Notes: generated by a model from the letters alone, not told the origin. A stretch of 64,000 bases of DNA from Humitalea rosea (GCF_003253705.1 NZ_QKYU01000018.1:49143-113142); one strand, 5' to 3'; positions 1-10,411 are shown, counted from the first letter of the stretch. Made by a program: numbers and translations.

Positions 1-163
1 CGACTTCGGCCGTCAAATAGGCCGCCGCGGCTGCCGCCGAGCTGTCCGGTAAGGGCTCGACCCCGGATACGACCAGACGCTGTGCCACCGCAGGGTCGGC
101 CAGGGCCTTCCGCGTCGCCGATTCCAGTGCCGCGCGAATCGGGGCAGGGATGCCGGAACACAG
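1..163 (-). pseudogene. Fragment resembling the C-terminus of a Bug/TctC-type solute receptor
   Basis: One minus-strand frame reads GIPAPIRAALESATRKALADP, then QRL, a Gly-Val-Glu-Pro step and a Ser/Ala-rich stretch ending YLTAEV. This matches the pattern near the C-terminus of tripartite-tricarboxylate (Bug family) periplasmic receptors (PAPI..L, then LADPAV, then G.EP). Such proteins are about 320 residues, but the thioesterase gene starting at 467 leaves room for only about 155 residues, so an intact gene cannot fit here. The reading frame further upstream loses family character. I infer a decayed or truncated remnant running off the left edge. The match is by eye and short; another family is possible. 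Confidence 0.35.
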
Positions 164-234
164 ATCGCCTGCTTGGCCGAGACCGTGAGGAAGCACAGCT
201 CCTCCGGGGGCTTGGCGGGTTGCCGTCTGCCGAT

Positions 235-453
235 ATGGTGGCGGCGTCGCCGGGGGATGCCGTCTTGACCGCGTTTGTCTTGCAGGAGCCATTCCGCGCG
301 ATGTTCTCCGCCCCCTTCTATGCCGCCCCTCTGCTGTCGGGCGCGGCTGAGCCCGTCTTCCCTCGCCAAGCCTTCGAGTGGCTCGAGGCTTCGATGCTGG
401 CTGCCGGGGCGGTCGCCGGCGCCCTTGGCTACGAGGCCTGCATCATCGACTGA
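235..453 (+). CDS. Short unrecognised ORF, possibly not a gene
   Basis: From ATG 235 this frame encodes 72 residues of alternating hydrophobic and small residues, ending in a Leu/Ala/Gly-rich helix and EACIID. The open frame continues upstream to about 82 but reads as low-complexity Pro/Arg sequence, so the downstream ATG is preferred. No clear ribosome binding site precedes it. Its stop lies 13 nt before the thioesterase start, so it could be the first gene of that short operon or the end of a broken gene. I do not recognise the family. Confidence 0.25.
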   Translation: MVAASPGDAVLTAFVLQEPFRAMFSAPFYAAPLLSGAAEPVFPRQAFEWLEASMLAAGAVAGALGYEACIID

Positions 454-466
454 GGAGTTTCTTCGC

Positions 467-904
467 ATGGCCCAGACCGCCACGACCCGTGACGACTACC
501 GCTTCTTCCTGGAAATCCCGACCCGCTGGGCGGACAACGACATGTTCGCGCATGTGAACAATGTCGTATATTATTCCTACTTCGATACGGTCGTCGCCCG
601 CTTCCTGCTCGGCTCCGGCGCGATCGATTTCGCGACCACGGAGATCGTGGGTGTGGTGGTCGAGACGCAATGCCGGTACCTGGCCCCGCTCGCCTTCCCC
701 GATCTGGTGACGGCGGGGCTGCGGGTGGAGCGGATCGGCACCTCCTCCGTCCGCTACGGCATCGGGATTTTCCGGAATGAGGCGACCTCGGCCAGTGCCG
801 AGGGGCATTTCGTCCATGTCTATGTGGACAAGGCGACGATGAAGCAGCCGACGCCGCTGCCGGCCCGCTTCAGGGACTTGCTGGCCCCCTTGCTCGTCGA
901 GTGA
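467..904 (+). CDS. Acyl-CoA thioesterase, 4HBT/YbgC-like hotdog fold
   Basis: The 145-residue protein is a typical single hotdog-domain thioesterase that hydrolyses acyl-CoA esters. Residues 20-32 (RWADNDMFAHVNN) form the family motif with the catalytic Asp and the following HVNN, then YYSYFDT leads into the long central helix. The start at 467 is chosen because GGAG lies 9 nt upstream and because the open frame before it has no family character. ArfB follows 15 nt downstream in the same direction, so the two may be co-transcribed. Substrate chain length cannot be told from sequence. Confidence 0.8.
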   Translation: MAQTATTRDDYRFFLEIPTRWADNDMFAHVNNVVYYSYFDTVVARFLLGSGAIDFATTEIVGVVVETQCRYLAPLAFPDLVTAGLRVERIGTSSVRYGIGIFRNEATSASAEGHFVHVYVDKATMKQPTPLPARFRDLLAPLLVE

Positions 905-919
905 TACGCCCCGCCTGCC

Positions 920-1342
920 ATGATGATTCCCGTGACCAACCGCATCAGCCTGGATGAGAGCGAACTGCACGAGGATTTTCTGCGCGCGTCGGGTGCCGGG
1001 GGGCAGAACGTCAACAAGGTCGAGACCGCGGTCCAACTGCGCTTCGACGTGCGGAACTCACCGAACCTGCCCGAGGCGGTGCGCGAGCGGCTCGAACGCC
1101 TCTCCGGCCGTCGCCTGACCAAGGATGGCGTGCTCATCATCTCCGCCCAGCGTCACCGCACGCGGGAGCGGAACCGGGATGATGCGCTGGAGCGGCTGAT
1201 CGCCCTGATCCGCGAGGCCGCGACGCCACCGCCGCCGATCCGGCGCCCGACCCGGCCCACGCGGGGATCGAAGGAGCGGCGGCTGGAGGGCAAATCCATC
1301 CGCGCCGATGTCAAAAAGGGCCGCGGCCGCCCGTCAGAGTGA
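920..1342 (+). CDS. arfB: Alternative ribosome-rescue factor ArfB (peptidyl-tRNA hydrolase)
   Basis: ArfB enters stalled ribosomes lacking a stop codon and hydrolyses peptidyl-tRNA. The 140-residue length fits the family. The catalytic GGQ is at residues 27-29 within the segment SGAGGQNVNKVET, and the C-terminal tail is basic (KERRLEGKSIRADVKKGRG), as required for insertion in the mRNA channel. The start is ATG 920 or 923. The gene is convergent with the SDR gene at 1334, their ends overlapping by 9 nt. Confidence 0.9.
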   Translation: MMIPVTNRISLDESELHEDFLRASGAGGQNVNKVETAVQLRFDVRNSPNLPEAVRERLERLSGRRLTKDGVLIISAQRHRTRERNRDDALERLIALIREAATPPPPIRRPTRPTRGSKERRLEGKSIRADVKKGRGRPSE

Positions 1343-2050
1343 GATGCGGCCGAGGATCTGGCCGTTGCGCGTCTCATCCGCCTGGCACAGCGCCACGATC
1401 TCGGGCGCCACATCGGCGGGCTGGGCCAGGGTGGAGGGGTCCTCGCCCGGCATCGCGATCTTCCGCATCTGGGTCGCGACGATACCGGGATCGTAGAGGT
1501 TCACGCGCGTCGTGGAGGAGGCGACCTCCTCCGCCCAGGTCTTCACCAGATGCTCCATCCCCGCCTTGGTCGCGCCATAGGCGCCCCAATAGGCTTTGGG
1601 CCGGGCCACACGCCCGCTGGTGATGAACACAGCGCGGCCGGCGGGTGCGGCCCGCAGCGGCGGATCGCAGGTGCGGATCAGGCGCCAGGAGGCGGTGAGG
1701 TTCACCCCCACCACATCGGCCCAGTCGCGCGGCTGGATATGGGCCACGGGCGTCAGCGCGCCGAGCGCCCCCGCCGCATGGATCAGGATATCCAGCCGTC
1801 CGAAGCGTGCGACGATGGAGGGGCCGAGCATGTCGATCTTCTCGACATCCTTGACCAGGTCCATCGGCAGCAAGGTCGCGGAGGATCCGGCGGCGCGAAT
1901 GGCGTCATCCGTCTCCTCCAAGCCGCCCTGCGTGCGCGCGACCAGCACAAGCTGGGCCCCGGCCCGCGCCAGTTCGACCGCAACGGCCGCCCCGATCCCG
2001 CGTGACGCGCCGGTGACGAGCGCGACCTGGCCCAGCAGTGGGCGGCTCAC
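1334..2050 (-). CDS. SDR-family oxidoreductase downstream of purF
   Basis: A 238-residue classical short-chain dehydrogenase. The N-terminus has the nucleotide-binding TGASRGIG (residues about 13-20), a modified HAAG in place of NNAG, and the catalytic YGATK. The GTG start at 2050 overlaps the purF stop by four bases (GTGA), indicating translational coupling. The longer open frame upstream reads as a purF shadow. The substrate is unknown. It is the last gene of the long leftward array and ends inside the convergent arfB stop region. Confidence 0.85.
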   Translation of the reverse strand: MSRPLLGQVALVTGASRGIGAAVAVELARAGAQLVLVARTQGGLEETDDAIRAAGSSATLLPMDLVKDVEKIDMLGPSIVARFGRLDILIHAAGALGALTPVAHIQPRDWADVVGVNLTASWRLIRTCDPPLRAAPAGRAVFITSGRVARPKAYWGAYGATKAGMEHLVKTWAEEVASSTTRVNLYDPGIVATQMRKIAMPGEDPSTLAQPADVAPEIVALCQADETRNGQILGRISL

Positions 2051-3516
2051 TCGGCGACAGCCGGAAGCATGGACAGCGGCGCGGTGCGGTTCTCGAGGTT
2101 GTCGGTCACCGGGATGGCGTAGTCGCCGGTGAAACAGGCGTCGCAATAGGCGGGCTTCTTCTCGTCGCGCCCAGGCTTGCCGAGGGCGCGATACAGCCCG
2201 TCCAGCGAGATGAAGGCCAGGCTGTCCACGCCGATGATCCGCGCCATTTCCGCGACGTCATGGTTGGCGGCCATCAGCTGCGAACGTTCCGGCGTGTCGA
2301 TGCCGTAGAAGCAGGAATGGGTCGTCGGCGGGCTGCTGATCCGCATATGGACCTCGACCGCGCCGGCATGGCGGACCATCTCCACGATCTTGCGGCTGGT
2401 GGTGCCGCGCACGATGGAATCATCGACGAGGATGACGCGCTTGCCTTCCAGCATGGCGCGATTGGCCGAGTGCTTCAGCTTCACGCCCAGGTGGCGGATG
2501 TGGTCGGTCGGCTCGATGAAGGTGCGGCCGACATAGTGGTTGCGGATGATGCCAAGCTCGAAGGGGATCCCCGCCTCAAGGGAAAAGCCCATCGCCGCCG
2601 GGACACCGCTGTCCGGCACCGGAACCACGAGGTCGGCTTCCACCGGCGACTCGCGCGCGAGTTCGGCGCCGATCTGCTTGCGGGTGGTGTAGACGGGCGT
2701 GCCCTCGACCACCGAATCCGGCCGCGCGAAATAGATGTACTCGAAGATGCAGAAACGCTCGGGGACGGCGGCGAAGGGCTTGATGCTGGTCACGCCGCGG
2801 TCGTCGATCGTCACGATCTCACCCGGCTCCACGTCGCGTACGAAATCCGCGCCGACGATGTCGAGCGCGCAGGTCTCGCTGGCCATGACCCAGGAGGCGC
2901 CTTCACCGGTGCCGAGGCGGCCCAGCACCAGGGGCCGCACCCCGCGCGGATCGCGCGCGCCGATCAGCGCGCCATCATGCAGCGCCACGAGCGAATAGGC
3001 GCCCTGCACCTGCTTCATGGCGTCGATCAGCCGGTCGATGACCGTATCGTAGAGGCTGATGGCGATGAGGTGGATGAAGACCTCCGAATCGGTGGTCGAT
3101 TGGAAGATGCAGCCGCGCCGCACCAGCTCCCGCTTCAGCTTCACCGCATTGGTCAGGTTGCCGTTATGCGCCACGGCGAAGCCGCCGAAGACGAAATCGG
3201 CATAGAGCGGCTGCACGTTGCGCAGCGCCGTCTCGCCGGTGGTGGCGTAGCGGTTGTGGCCGACCGCTGCCCGGCCGGGCAGGCCCGCCATGGTCTTGGC
3301 ATCGGAGAAATTGTCGCCGACCAGCCCACGCCCCTTATGGGTATGGAAGCGGCCGCGATCGAGCGAGACGATGCCCGCGGCCTCCTGACCTCGATGCTGC
3401 AGCGCGTGCAGGCCGAGGGCGGTCAGGGCGGCGGCATCCGTCGCTCCCCAGACGCCGAAAACGCCGCATTCCTCATGGAAATGATCGTCGTCCAGAGGAT
3501 TCGTGGTCATGGGCAT
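2047..3516 (-). CDS. purF: Amidophosphoribosyltransferase PurF
   Basis: PurF makes 5-phosphoribosylamine from PRPP and glutamine, the first committed step of purine synthesis. The protein has 489 residues. A short propeptide precedes the nucleophile Cys in EECGVFGVWG, followed by the Ntn glutaminase domain (GHNRYATTG, AVAHNGNL) and the phosphoribosyltransferase domain with the PRPP loop VILVDDSIVRGTTS. The C-terminal CDACFTGDY and the other Cys residues suggest the iron-sulfur, Bacillus-type form. The start at 3516 is chosen because AAGG lies just upstream. It follows cvpA, as in many proteobacteria, and is coupled to the SDR gene. Confidence 0.96.
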   Translation of the reverse strand: MPMTTNPLDDDHFHEECGVFGVWGATDAAALTALGLHALQHRGQEAAGIVSLDRGRFHTHKGRGLVGDNFSDAKTMAGLPGRAAVGHNRYATTGETALRNVQPLYADFVFGGFAVAHNGNLTNAVKLKRELVRRGCIFQSTTDSEVFIHLIAISLYDTVIDRLIDAMKQVQGAYSLVALHDGALIGARDPRGVRPLVLGRLGTGEGASWVMASETCALDIVGADFVRDVEPGEIVTIDDRGVTSIKPFAAVPERFCIFEYIYFARPDSVVEGTPVYTTRKQIGAELARESPVEADLVVPVPDSGVPAAMGFSLEAGIPFELGIIRNHYVGRTFIEPTDHIRHLGVKLKHSANRAMLEGKRVILVDDSIVRGTTSRKIVEMVRHAGAVEVHMRISSPPTTHSCFYGIDTPERSQLMAANHDVAEMARIIGVDSLAFISLDGLYRALGKPGRDEKKPAYCDACFTGDYAIPVTDNLENRTAPLSMLPAVAE

Positions 3517-3589
3517 CGGGAGAAAACCTTTGCACGCGCATAGAACGAACCACCGGATCGGGGACGATCCGGGGGCTGCCTTGCGGCTG

Positions 3590-4150
3590 TCATGTGCGGC
3601 TTCTGGCAGCCGGCCGCAACAGGTCCTCTTGCGTCGGCACCCGCCGACCCGGCAGGTCTGGCAGGCGTGGACGGTATTCCACCGGCATCTGGTCCGCGAT
3701 CCACGCCGCGCCATCGGCCACATGCGGCAAGGCCCGCGCCTCGCGGACCGCCTCGGGCCAGCGATCGGTCGCGGGGACGAACAGCCCGGCCACGATATAG
3801 GCAAGGATGGCGAGGAAGGCCCCGCGCGCCAGTCCGAACAGCACGCCCAGGCTGCGATCCACGCCCCCCAGCGCCGAGCGCTGGATATGGCCCGAGATCC
3901 AGGCGATCAGCAGCTTGAGGAAGACCAGGGTGATCAGGAACACGGCGCCGACGGCCACCACCTCAGCGACCCAGCGCGGCTCGATGAACGGCAGCAGGAA
4001 GGCGACCGAGAGCGGCTTGGTCAGGAAGGCAAGTGCGATTGCCCCGACCCAGGCGGCAACGCCCAGGGTCTCGGCCACGAAGCCGCGGAAGAACGAGATG
4101 AGCGCCGAAAGAGCGAGCACCACGAGCAGAGCGATATCGACCCAGGTCAT
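3590..4150 (-). CDS. cvpA: CvpA family inner-membrane protein
   Basis: A 186-residue membrane protein starting MTWVDIALLVVLALSALISFFRGF, the classic CvpA N-terminus with the F.RGF segment after the first helix. Four hydrophobic segments are visible, the last around GLARGAFLAILAYIVAGLFV, then a soluble Pro/Arg-rich tail. CvpA is linked to colicin V production and envelope stress. It commonly sits directly upstream of purF, as here with a 73-nt gap. The start at 4150 is the first ATG with family character; the longer open frame overlaps radA. Confidence 0.9.
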   Translation of the reverse strand: MTWVDIALLVVLALSALISFFRGFVAETLGVAAWVGAIALAFLTKPLSVAFLLPFIEPRWVAEVVAVGAVFLITLVFLKLLIAWISGHIQRSALGGVDRSLGVLFGLARGAFLAILAYIVAGLFVPATDRWPEAVREARALPHVADGAAWIADQMPVEYRPRLPDLPGRRVPTQEDLLRPAARSRT

Positions 4151-4184
4151 GCGCCAAGCCCTATAGCGGGCCGATGGGCCGCCG

Positions 4185-5594
<1,410 letters not shown>

Positions 5595-5652
5595 GTTGGG
5601 GCTTTACTGCCAGGGGTTGGGGCAAAACGTGAACATCATGCCACCCCGGCCG

Positions 5653-6426
5653 CTATTTCCGCAACTCCATCTGGATCGGCCCCTCGCGTTCGCCGCGGGC
5701 GAACTGGTCCACCATGGGATTGCCGGTCTGGCCCAGGGTCGCGGCGGGGCCATTCCAGATGATTTTGCCCTTGTGGATCATCGCCGCGTCATCGCCGATG
5801 CGCCGGGCGCTGGCCATGTCATGGGTGATGGCGACGGTGGTGGCGCCGAGACGCTTCACGCAATCCACGATCAGCCCATCGATGACGGCTCCCATGATCG
5901 GGTCCAGCCCGGTGGTGGGCTCATCCAGGAACAGGATGTCGGGTTCGGCGGCAATGGCGCGGGCCAGGGCCACGCGCTTCTGCATGCCGCCGGAGAGCTC
6001 GGCCGGCGAAAGATCGCCGACGCTCGGCGCCAGCCCGACCTGCGCCAGGATCTCGGCGGCCTTGTCGCGGGCCTTGGCCCTGGAAATGCGCTTCTGGGCG
6101 AGCAGCTTGAAGCAGACGTTCTCCCAGACCGGCAGGCTGTCGAACAGCGCGCCGTTCTGGAACAGCATCCCGGTGCGGTCCATGATCTCGGTCCGCTGGC
6201 GGTCCGTCATCGCGGAGACGTCGCGACCGTCGATCTCGATCAGCCCGGAATCGGGGCGGATCAGCCCCAGGACGCATTTGATGGTGACGGACTTGCCCGA
6301 TCCCGAGCCGCCCAGCACCACCATCCCGTGCCTGGCCCGGACATCCAGATCCACACCGTCCAGCACCACCTTGCTGCCGAACGCCTTGCGGACGTCGCGC
6401 AGCCGGATCTTTGGCGTATCGGTCAT
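5653..6426 (-). CDS. mlaF: ABC transporter ATP-binding protein, MlaF type
   Basis: The ATPase of a phospholipid-trafficking (Mla) ABC transporter maintaining outer-membrane lipid asymmetry. The 257 residues include Walker A GGSGSGKS, the family-typical MLFQNGALFDSL segment, the signature LSGGMQKR, and Walker B DILFLDEPTTGLDP followed by the H-loop ITHD. The ATG at 6426 overlaps the mlaE stop by four bases, so permease and ATPase are coupled. mlaD, mlaC and mlaB are not adjacent here; the substrate-binding partners must be elsewhere. Confidence 0.88.
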   Translation of the reverse strand: MTDTPKIRLRDVRKAFGSKVVLDGVDLDVRARHGMVVLGGSGSGKSVTIKCVLGLIRPDSGLIEIDGRDVSAMTDRQRTEIMDRTGMLFQNGALFDSLPVWENVCFKLLAQKRISRAKARDKAAEILAQVGLAPSVGDLSPAELSGGMQKRVALARAIAAEPDILFLDEPTTGLDPIMGAVIDGLIVDCVKRLGATTVAITHDMASARRIGDDAAMIHKGKIIWNGPAATLGQTGNPMVDQFARGEREGPIQMELRK

Positions 6427-7208
6427 CGTGCGAAGAACATCTCGGTCAGCACATAATCCAGCGCCAGGATCAGGATCGAGGCCGATACCACCGCCGAGGT
6501 CGTCGCCTGCCCCACGCCCTGCGCGCCGCCCTTGGAGCGGTAACCATGCCAGCAGCCCATCAGGGTCACGACGAAGCCAAAGACCGCCGCCTTCACCAGG
6601 CCCGAGACCACATCCTCGGTCTTCAGCGTATCCATGGTGGAAACGAGGTAGGCGCCGGAGCCGAAGCCGAGCTTGGCGGTGGCGATGAGCCAGCCGCCCA
6701 TGACGCCGAGCACATCGGCGACCACCACCAGCAGGGGCATGGCGAGCGTGCCCGCGACGAGGCGGGGGGTGACCAGATACTTCATGGGATCGGTGGAGAG
6801 CGTGGTGAGCGCATCGATCTGGTCGGTGACGCGCATGGTGCCGATCTCGGCGGCAAAGGAGGCGCCGATGCGCCCCGCGACCATCAGCGCCGCCAGCACG
6901 GGGCCGAGTTCGCGGGTGATGGACAGCACCACCACCGCCGCGGTCGCGCTCTCGGCATTGAAGCGGGAGAAGCCGGTGTAGGATTGCAGCGCCAGCACCA
7001 TGCCGGTGAAGACCGCGGTCAGCGCCACCACCGGCAGCGAGAAGAAGGCGATCTCGACGAAGGACTGCCACAGCATGCGCCAGAACACCGGCGGCCGCAG
7101 CACATTGGACAGGCCATTGCCGGCAAAGATCGAGATCTCGCCGGTGTAGCGGCACACGCCGATCACGCTGCGGCCCGTGGCCGCCAAGGCATCGAGGGGA
7201 TTGATCAC
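6423..7208 (-). CDS. mlaE: ABC transporter permease, MlaE type
   Basis: A permease of the Mla phospholipid transport system, about 261 residues. Visible family traits are the segment FTGMVLALQSYTGFSRFNAE, the conserved ITRELGPVLAALMVAGRIGA loop, EIGTMRVTDQIDAL, and several hydrophobic helices. The GTG start at 7208 overlaps the alr stop by four bases (GTGA) and is preferred; an in-frame TTG at 7217 is an alternative. It is coupled to mlaF downstream. Confidence 0.88.
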   Translation of the reverse strand: MINPLDALAATGRSVIGVCRYTGEISIFAGNGLSNVLRPPVFWRMLWQSFVEIAFFSLPVVALTAVFTGMVLALQSYTGFSRFNAESATAAVVVLSITRELGPVLAALMVAGRIGASFAAEIGTMRVTDQIDALTTLSTDPMKYLVTPRLVAGTLAMPLLVVVADVLGVMGGWLIATAKLGFGSGAYLVSTMDTLKTEDVVSGLVKAAVFGFVVTLMGCWHGYRSKGGAQGVGQATTSAVVSASILILALDYVLTEMFFAR

Positions 7209-8260
7209 GCGACCCAAGCCCTGTCGTAGCGGGCGCCAAGGCTGGTCAGCATCTCATAGCCGATGGTCCCGGCCACATGCCCGAGGTCATCCGGCGCGAC
7301 GCCCTTGCCCATCAGGGTGATCATCTCGCCCGGCGCCGGTTCAGGCCCATCCGTCGCATCGAAGGTCAACAGATCCATGGAAACCCGGCCCACCAGCGGC
7401 ACCCTCCGCCCGGCCAAGATGGCCCAGCCCCTGCCTGACAAGGCTCGGAGATAGCCGTCCGCATACCCCGCGGCAACGGTGGCGATGCAGGAGGGGCGGG
7501 TGGCGGTCCAGGCCGCGCCATAGCCGACGCTCTCCCCGGTCCGGACCTGACGTATCTGGAGGATGGGTGCCTCCAGTGTCACCACCGGCTGCATCGGGTT
7601 GGGCTGGCCCGGCGTCGGGTTCAGCCCGTAGAGCGCCGCCCCAGGTCGCGCGAGCGCCGTTGCGTAGCCGGCGCCCAGGAACAGGCCGGAGGAATTGGCC
7701 AGGCTCCGCGGCACATCGGGGTAGGGCGCGCAGGCGGCGGCGAAGCGCTCCTGCTGGGCTTCGTTCAGCGGATGGGCAGGCTCATCGGCGCAGCACAGAT
7801 GCGTCATCACGAACCGCAGCACGATTCCCTGCCGCAGGGAGGGGGCGCCGGCAAGGATCATCTGTTCCGCCGCATCCAGCCCCAGCCGTGCCATGCCGGT
7901 ATCGAGATGCAGGATCGCCTCCCGCCCCATCCCGGACCAGGCGTTGACATCGGGGAGGCTGTTCAGCACCGGCACCAGATCGCTGTCGTCGGGGGCGAAG
8001 CCGTTCAGCACCGCGATCATTGGCCCGGGGCCGATCGCCTGGCGCAGCGCCACACCCTCCTGCCGATGCGCCACGAAGAAATGGCGGCAGCCGGCATCGC
8101 GCAGCGCCGGGCCGATCGCGGCGGCGCCCAAGCCATAGGCGTCGGCCTTCATCACCGCCGCGGCCGTCTGGCCCGGATGCATCGCGCCCAGCAGGCGCCA
8201 ATTGGCGATGATGGCGCCCAGGTTGACCGTGAGCCGGCCGCGCCCGATTTCAGTAAGCAT
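7205..8260 (-). CDS. alr: Alanine racemase
   Basis: A PLP enzyme converting L- to D-alanine for peptidoglycan. The 351-residue protein has the PLP-lysine motif AVMKADAYGLG near the N-terminus and the second-base tyrosine in the segment GESVGYGAAW. The C-terminal beta domain includes the segment GRVSMDLLTFD. Its start overlaps the end of dnaB by 11 nt and its stop overlaps mlaE, a dnaB-alr arrangement common in proteobacteria. Confidence 0.95.
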   Translation of the reverse strand: MLTEIGRGRLTVNLGAIIANWRLLGAMHPGQTAAAVMKADAYGLGAAAIGPALRDAGCRHFFVAHRQEGVALRQAIGPGPMIAVLNGFAPDDSDLVPVLNSLPDVNAWSGMGREAILHLDTGMARLGLDAAEQMILAGAPSLRQGIVLRFVMTHLCCADEPAHPLNEAQQERFAAACAPYPDVPRSLANSSGLFLGAGYATALARPGAALYGLNPTPGQPNPMQPVVTLEAPILQIRQVRTGESVGYGAAWTATRPSCIATVAAGYADGYLRALSGRGWAILAGRRVPLVGRVSMDLLTFDATDGPEPAPGEMITLMGKGVAPDDLGHVAGTIGYEMLTSLGARYDRAWVA

Positions 8261-9737
8261 CCTGGCCGTGCGTCACGTCCAGATTGCCGAAGCGGGTGAA
8301 TTCCGCCTCGAAATACAGGTCGATTTTGCCGGTCGGACCGTGCCGTTGCTTGCCGAGATGCAGCTCGGCGCGGTTGTGGACCATCGACATGTCTTCCTTC
8401 CACTTGTCGTGGGCGGCGTGGAATTTCTCGCGGTCCGGGAAGTTCATCTCCTTCGGCTCTTTCTGCTGAAGGTAGTAGTCGTCGCGATAGACGAACATGA
8501 CCACGTCGGCGTCCTGCTCGATCGACCCGGATTCACGCAGGTCGGAGAGCTGCGGCCGCTTGTCTTCGCGGCTTTCGACCGCGCGCGACAGCTGGGACAG
8601 CGCGAGCACCGGCACCGAGAGTTCCTTGGCGATCGCTTTCAGCCCCTGGGTGATCTGGCTGATTTCCTGCACGCGGTTTTCCGGCTTGGTGCCGGCGGCG
8701 GGGCGCATCAGCTGGAGGTAATCGACCACCACCAGATCCAGCCCCTTCTGGCGCTGCAACCGGCGGCAGCGGGTGCGCAGGGCGGAGATGGAGATGGCCG
8801 GCGTATCGTCGATGTAGATCGGCAGCAGCGACAATTCGCGGCTGGCCTCCACGAAGCGGTCGAAGTCGCGCTGGTCGATCTCGCCGCGCCGGATGCGGTC
8901 GCCGGAGATGCGGGCTTCTTCCGACAGCAATCGGGTAGCGAGCTGGTCGGCACTCATTTCCAGCGAGAAGACGGCGACGCCCGCCTTGGGGACCGCCATC
9001 GGCCCGCCCTTCTCCCGCGCCTCGGCCAGCAGGGATTTGGCCGCACCGAAGGCGATCTTCGTCGCCAGCGCGGTCTTGCCCATGCCCGGCCGCCCGGCGA
9101 GGATCATCAGATCCGAGGGGTGCAGCCCGCCCATCTTGGCATCGAGGTCGCGCAGCCCGGTCGATAGCCCCGAGACGCCCTCGCCGCGCGTGAAGGCGCG
9201 GGCGGCGGCCTCGACCGCCTGGGTCAGCGCGCGGTCGAAGCCCAGGAATCCGCCGCCCGTGGCGGTGTCCTTGCCCAGGTCGAACAGCGCCTGCTCGGCG
9301 GCCTCCACCTGTTCGCTGGCGATCAGCCCCTCGGCATCGCCGAAGGCGCGGTTCACGACGGTCTCGCCAAGGTCGATCAACTGCCGCCGCAGCCAGGCGT
9401 CATGGATGACGCGGCCATATTCGCCGGCATTGATGACGCCGACCGTCGCGGACAGCAGCTGCGCGAGGTAGGCGGCACCGCCGACCTCCACCAATTGCCC
9501 GGAATGTTCGAATTGGGCGCGGAGCGTGACCGCATCGGCCAATTGGCCGTTTTCCAGCCGCTGCTGGATCGCCTTGAAGATCAGCCCGTGGATCGAGTCG
9601 GCGAAGTGCTCGGCCGCCAGGAATTCGGAAACCCGCTCATAGGCCTTGTTATTGGCGAGCAGGGCGCCGAGCAAAGCCTGCTCGGCGGCGACATTGTGCG
9701 GCGGCAGGCGCGGCGTGACGGGCAGAAGTGAATCCAT
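8250..9737 (-). CDS. dnaB: Replicative DNA helicase DnaB
   Basis: The hexameric fork helicase, about 495 residues. The N-terminal domain (PPHNVAAEQALLGALL) is followed by the RecA-like motor with Walker A AGRPGMGKTAL, Walker B DLVVVDYLQLM, the LSQLSRAVE segment and the RESGSIEQDADVV arginine-finger region. DnaB is a frequent intein host, but here the P-loop and other hot spots are uninterrupted. The start is ATG 9737 (MDSLLP) or in-frame ATG 9749; neither has a strong ribosome site. It follows rplI, as in many bacteria. Confidence 0.95.
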   Translation of the reverse strand: MDSLLPVTPRLPPHNVAAEQALLGALLANNKAYERVSEFLAAEHFADSIHGLIFKAIQQRLENGQLADAVTLRAQFEHSGQLVEVGGAAYLAQLLSATVGVINAGEYGRVIHDAWLRRQLIDLGETVVNRAFGDAEGLIASEQVEAAEQALFDLGKDTATGGGFLGFDRALTQAVEAAARAFTRGEGVSGLSTGLRDLDAKMGGLHPSDLMILAGRPGMGKTALATKIAFGAAKSLLAEAREKGGPMAVPKAGVAVFSLEMSADQLATRLLSEEARISGDRIRRGEIDQRDFDRFVEASRELSLLPIYIDDTPAISISALRTRCRRLQRQKGLDLVVVDYLQLMRPAAGTKPENRVQEISQITQGLKAIAKELSVPVLALSQLSRAVESREDKRPQLSDLRESGSIEQDADVVMFVYRDDYYLQQKEPKEMNFPDREKFHAAHDKWKEDMSMVHNRAELHLGKQRHGPTGKIDLYFEAEFTRFGNLDVTHGQDAY

Positions 9738-9761
9738 ACCCGGCACCATAGCCCATCAGGC

Positions 9762-9779
9762 GGGGCCCGTGGGGGCCCC
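9762..9779. terminator. GC-only inverted repeat between rplI and dnaB
   Basis: Seven-base arms GGGGCCC and GGGCCCC are separated by GTGG. With the neighbouring hairpin at 9792-9814 it fills the short rplI-dnaB gap. It could attenuate transcription into dnaB or simply form the dnaB leader. There is no T tract on either strand. Confidence 0.35.
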
Positions 9780-9791
9780 GGCCTGTGGATA

Positions 9792-9814
9792 ACGGGCGCA
9801 GTTTGCGCGCCCGT
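9792..9814 (-). terminator. Hairpin just after rplI
   Basis: A perfect 8-bp stem (ACGGGCGC with GCGCCCGT) and a 7-nt loop, beginning four bases after the rplI stop when read leftwards. The position suits a terminator or attenuator of the S6-S18-L9 operon. The U tract is almost absent, so termination may be partial and dnaB could be reached by read-through. Confidence 0.5.
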
Positions 9815-9818
9815 CGTG

Positions 9819-10385
9819 TTACTCGCTGGCGGCGCCCAATTCGGCCAGCTCGGCGGCCAGTTCGGCCTCCAGGCTCGCTTCCTCGGCTTCGTCGGCGGCC
9901 TTCAGATCTTCGCCGCGGGCTTGCTTATCGGCCTGCTCGACGCTGCGGGCGATGTTCACGATCACGGGGAAATGCACTTCCGGGTGCAGCTCCACCTGGA
10001 CGGTGTGCAGGCCGACCGTCTTGATCGGCTGCTCCAGCAGCACCTGGGCGCGGGACACGGTCAGGCCACCGGCGGCGCAGCCGTCGGCGATGTCGCGCGG
10101 GCTGACGGAGCCATAGAGGCCGCCGCTCTCACCCGCCTGGCGGATGATGGTGACGGTCAGGCCGGAGACGCGCTCGGCGACCCGCTCGGCCTCTTCGCGC
10201 TGCTTGAGGTTCTGGGCCTCGAGCTGGGCGCGCTGTTCGGCGAATTTGGCGAGGTTGTCGCGGTTGGCGCGCATCGCCTTGCCCTGCGGCAACAGGAAGT
10301 TGCGCGCATAGCCCGGACGGACCTTCACCGTCTCGCCCATCTGGCCGAGCTTGGCGACGCGCTGCATCAGAATGAGATCGATCAT
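9819..10385 (-). CDS. rplI: 50S ribosomal protein bL9
   Basis: L9 binds 23S rRNA at the base of the L1 stalk. The 188-residue protein starts [33 protein letters not shown], matching the N-terminal RNA-binding domain with its Gly/Lys-rich turn, followed by the long connecting helix ([16 protein letters not shown]) and the C-terminal domain. An acidic Ala/Glu-rich extension after about residue 150 makes it longer than the roughly 150 residues of E. coli, which is usual in alphaproteobacteria. It is last in the rpsF operon. Confidence 0.96.
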   Translation of the reverse strand: MIDLILMQRVAKLGQMGETVKVRPGYARNFLLPQGKAMRANRDNLAKFAEQRAQLEAQNLKQREEAERVAERVSGLTVTIIRQAGESGGLYGSVSPRDIADGCAAGGLTVSRAQVLLEQPIKTVGLHTVQVELHPEVHFPVIVNIARSVEQADKQARGEDLKAADEAEEASLEAELAAELAELGAASE

Positions 10386-10411
10386 CGGGTAGGTTTCCCG
10401 TCCTTCATGTA

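Noticed and set aside
8250..9737. Possible intein in dnaB
   Set aside because: The P-loop, motif H3 and H4 regions read through without interruption and the length is normal.
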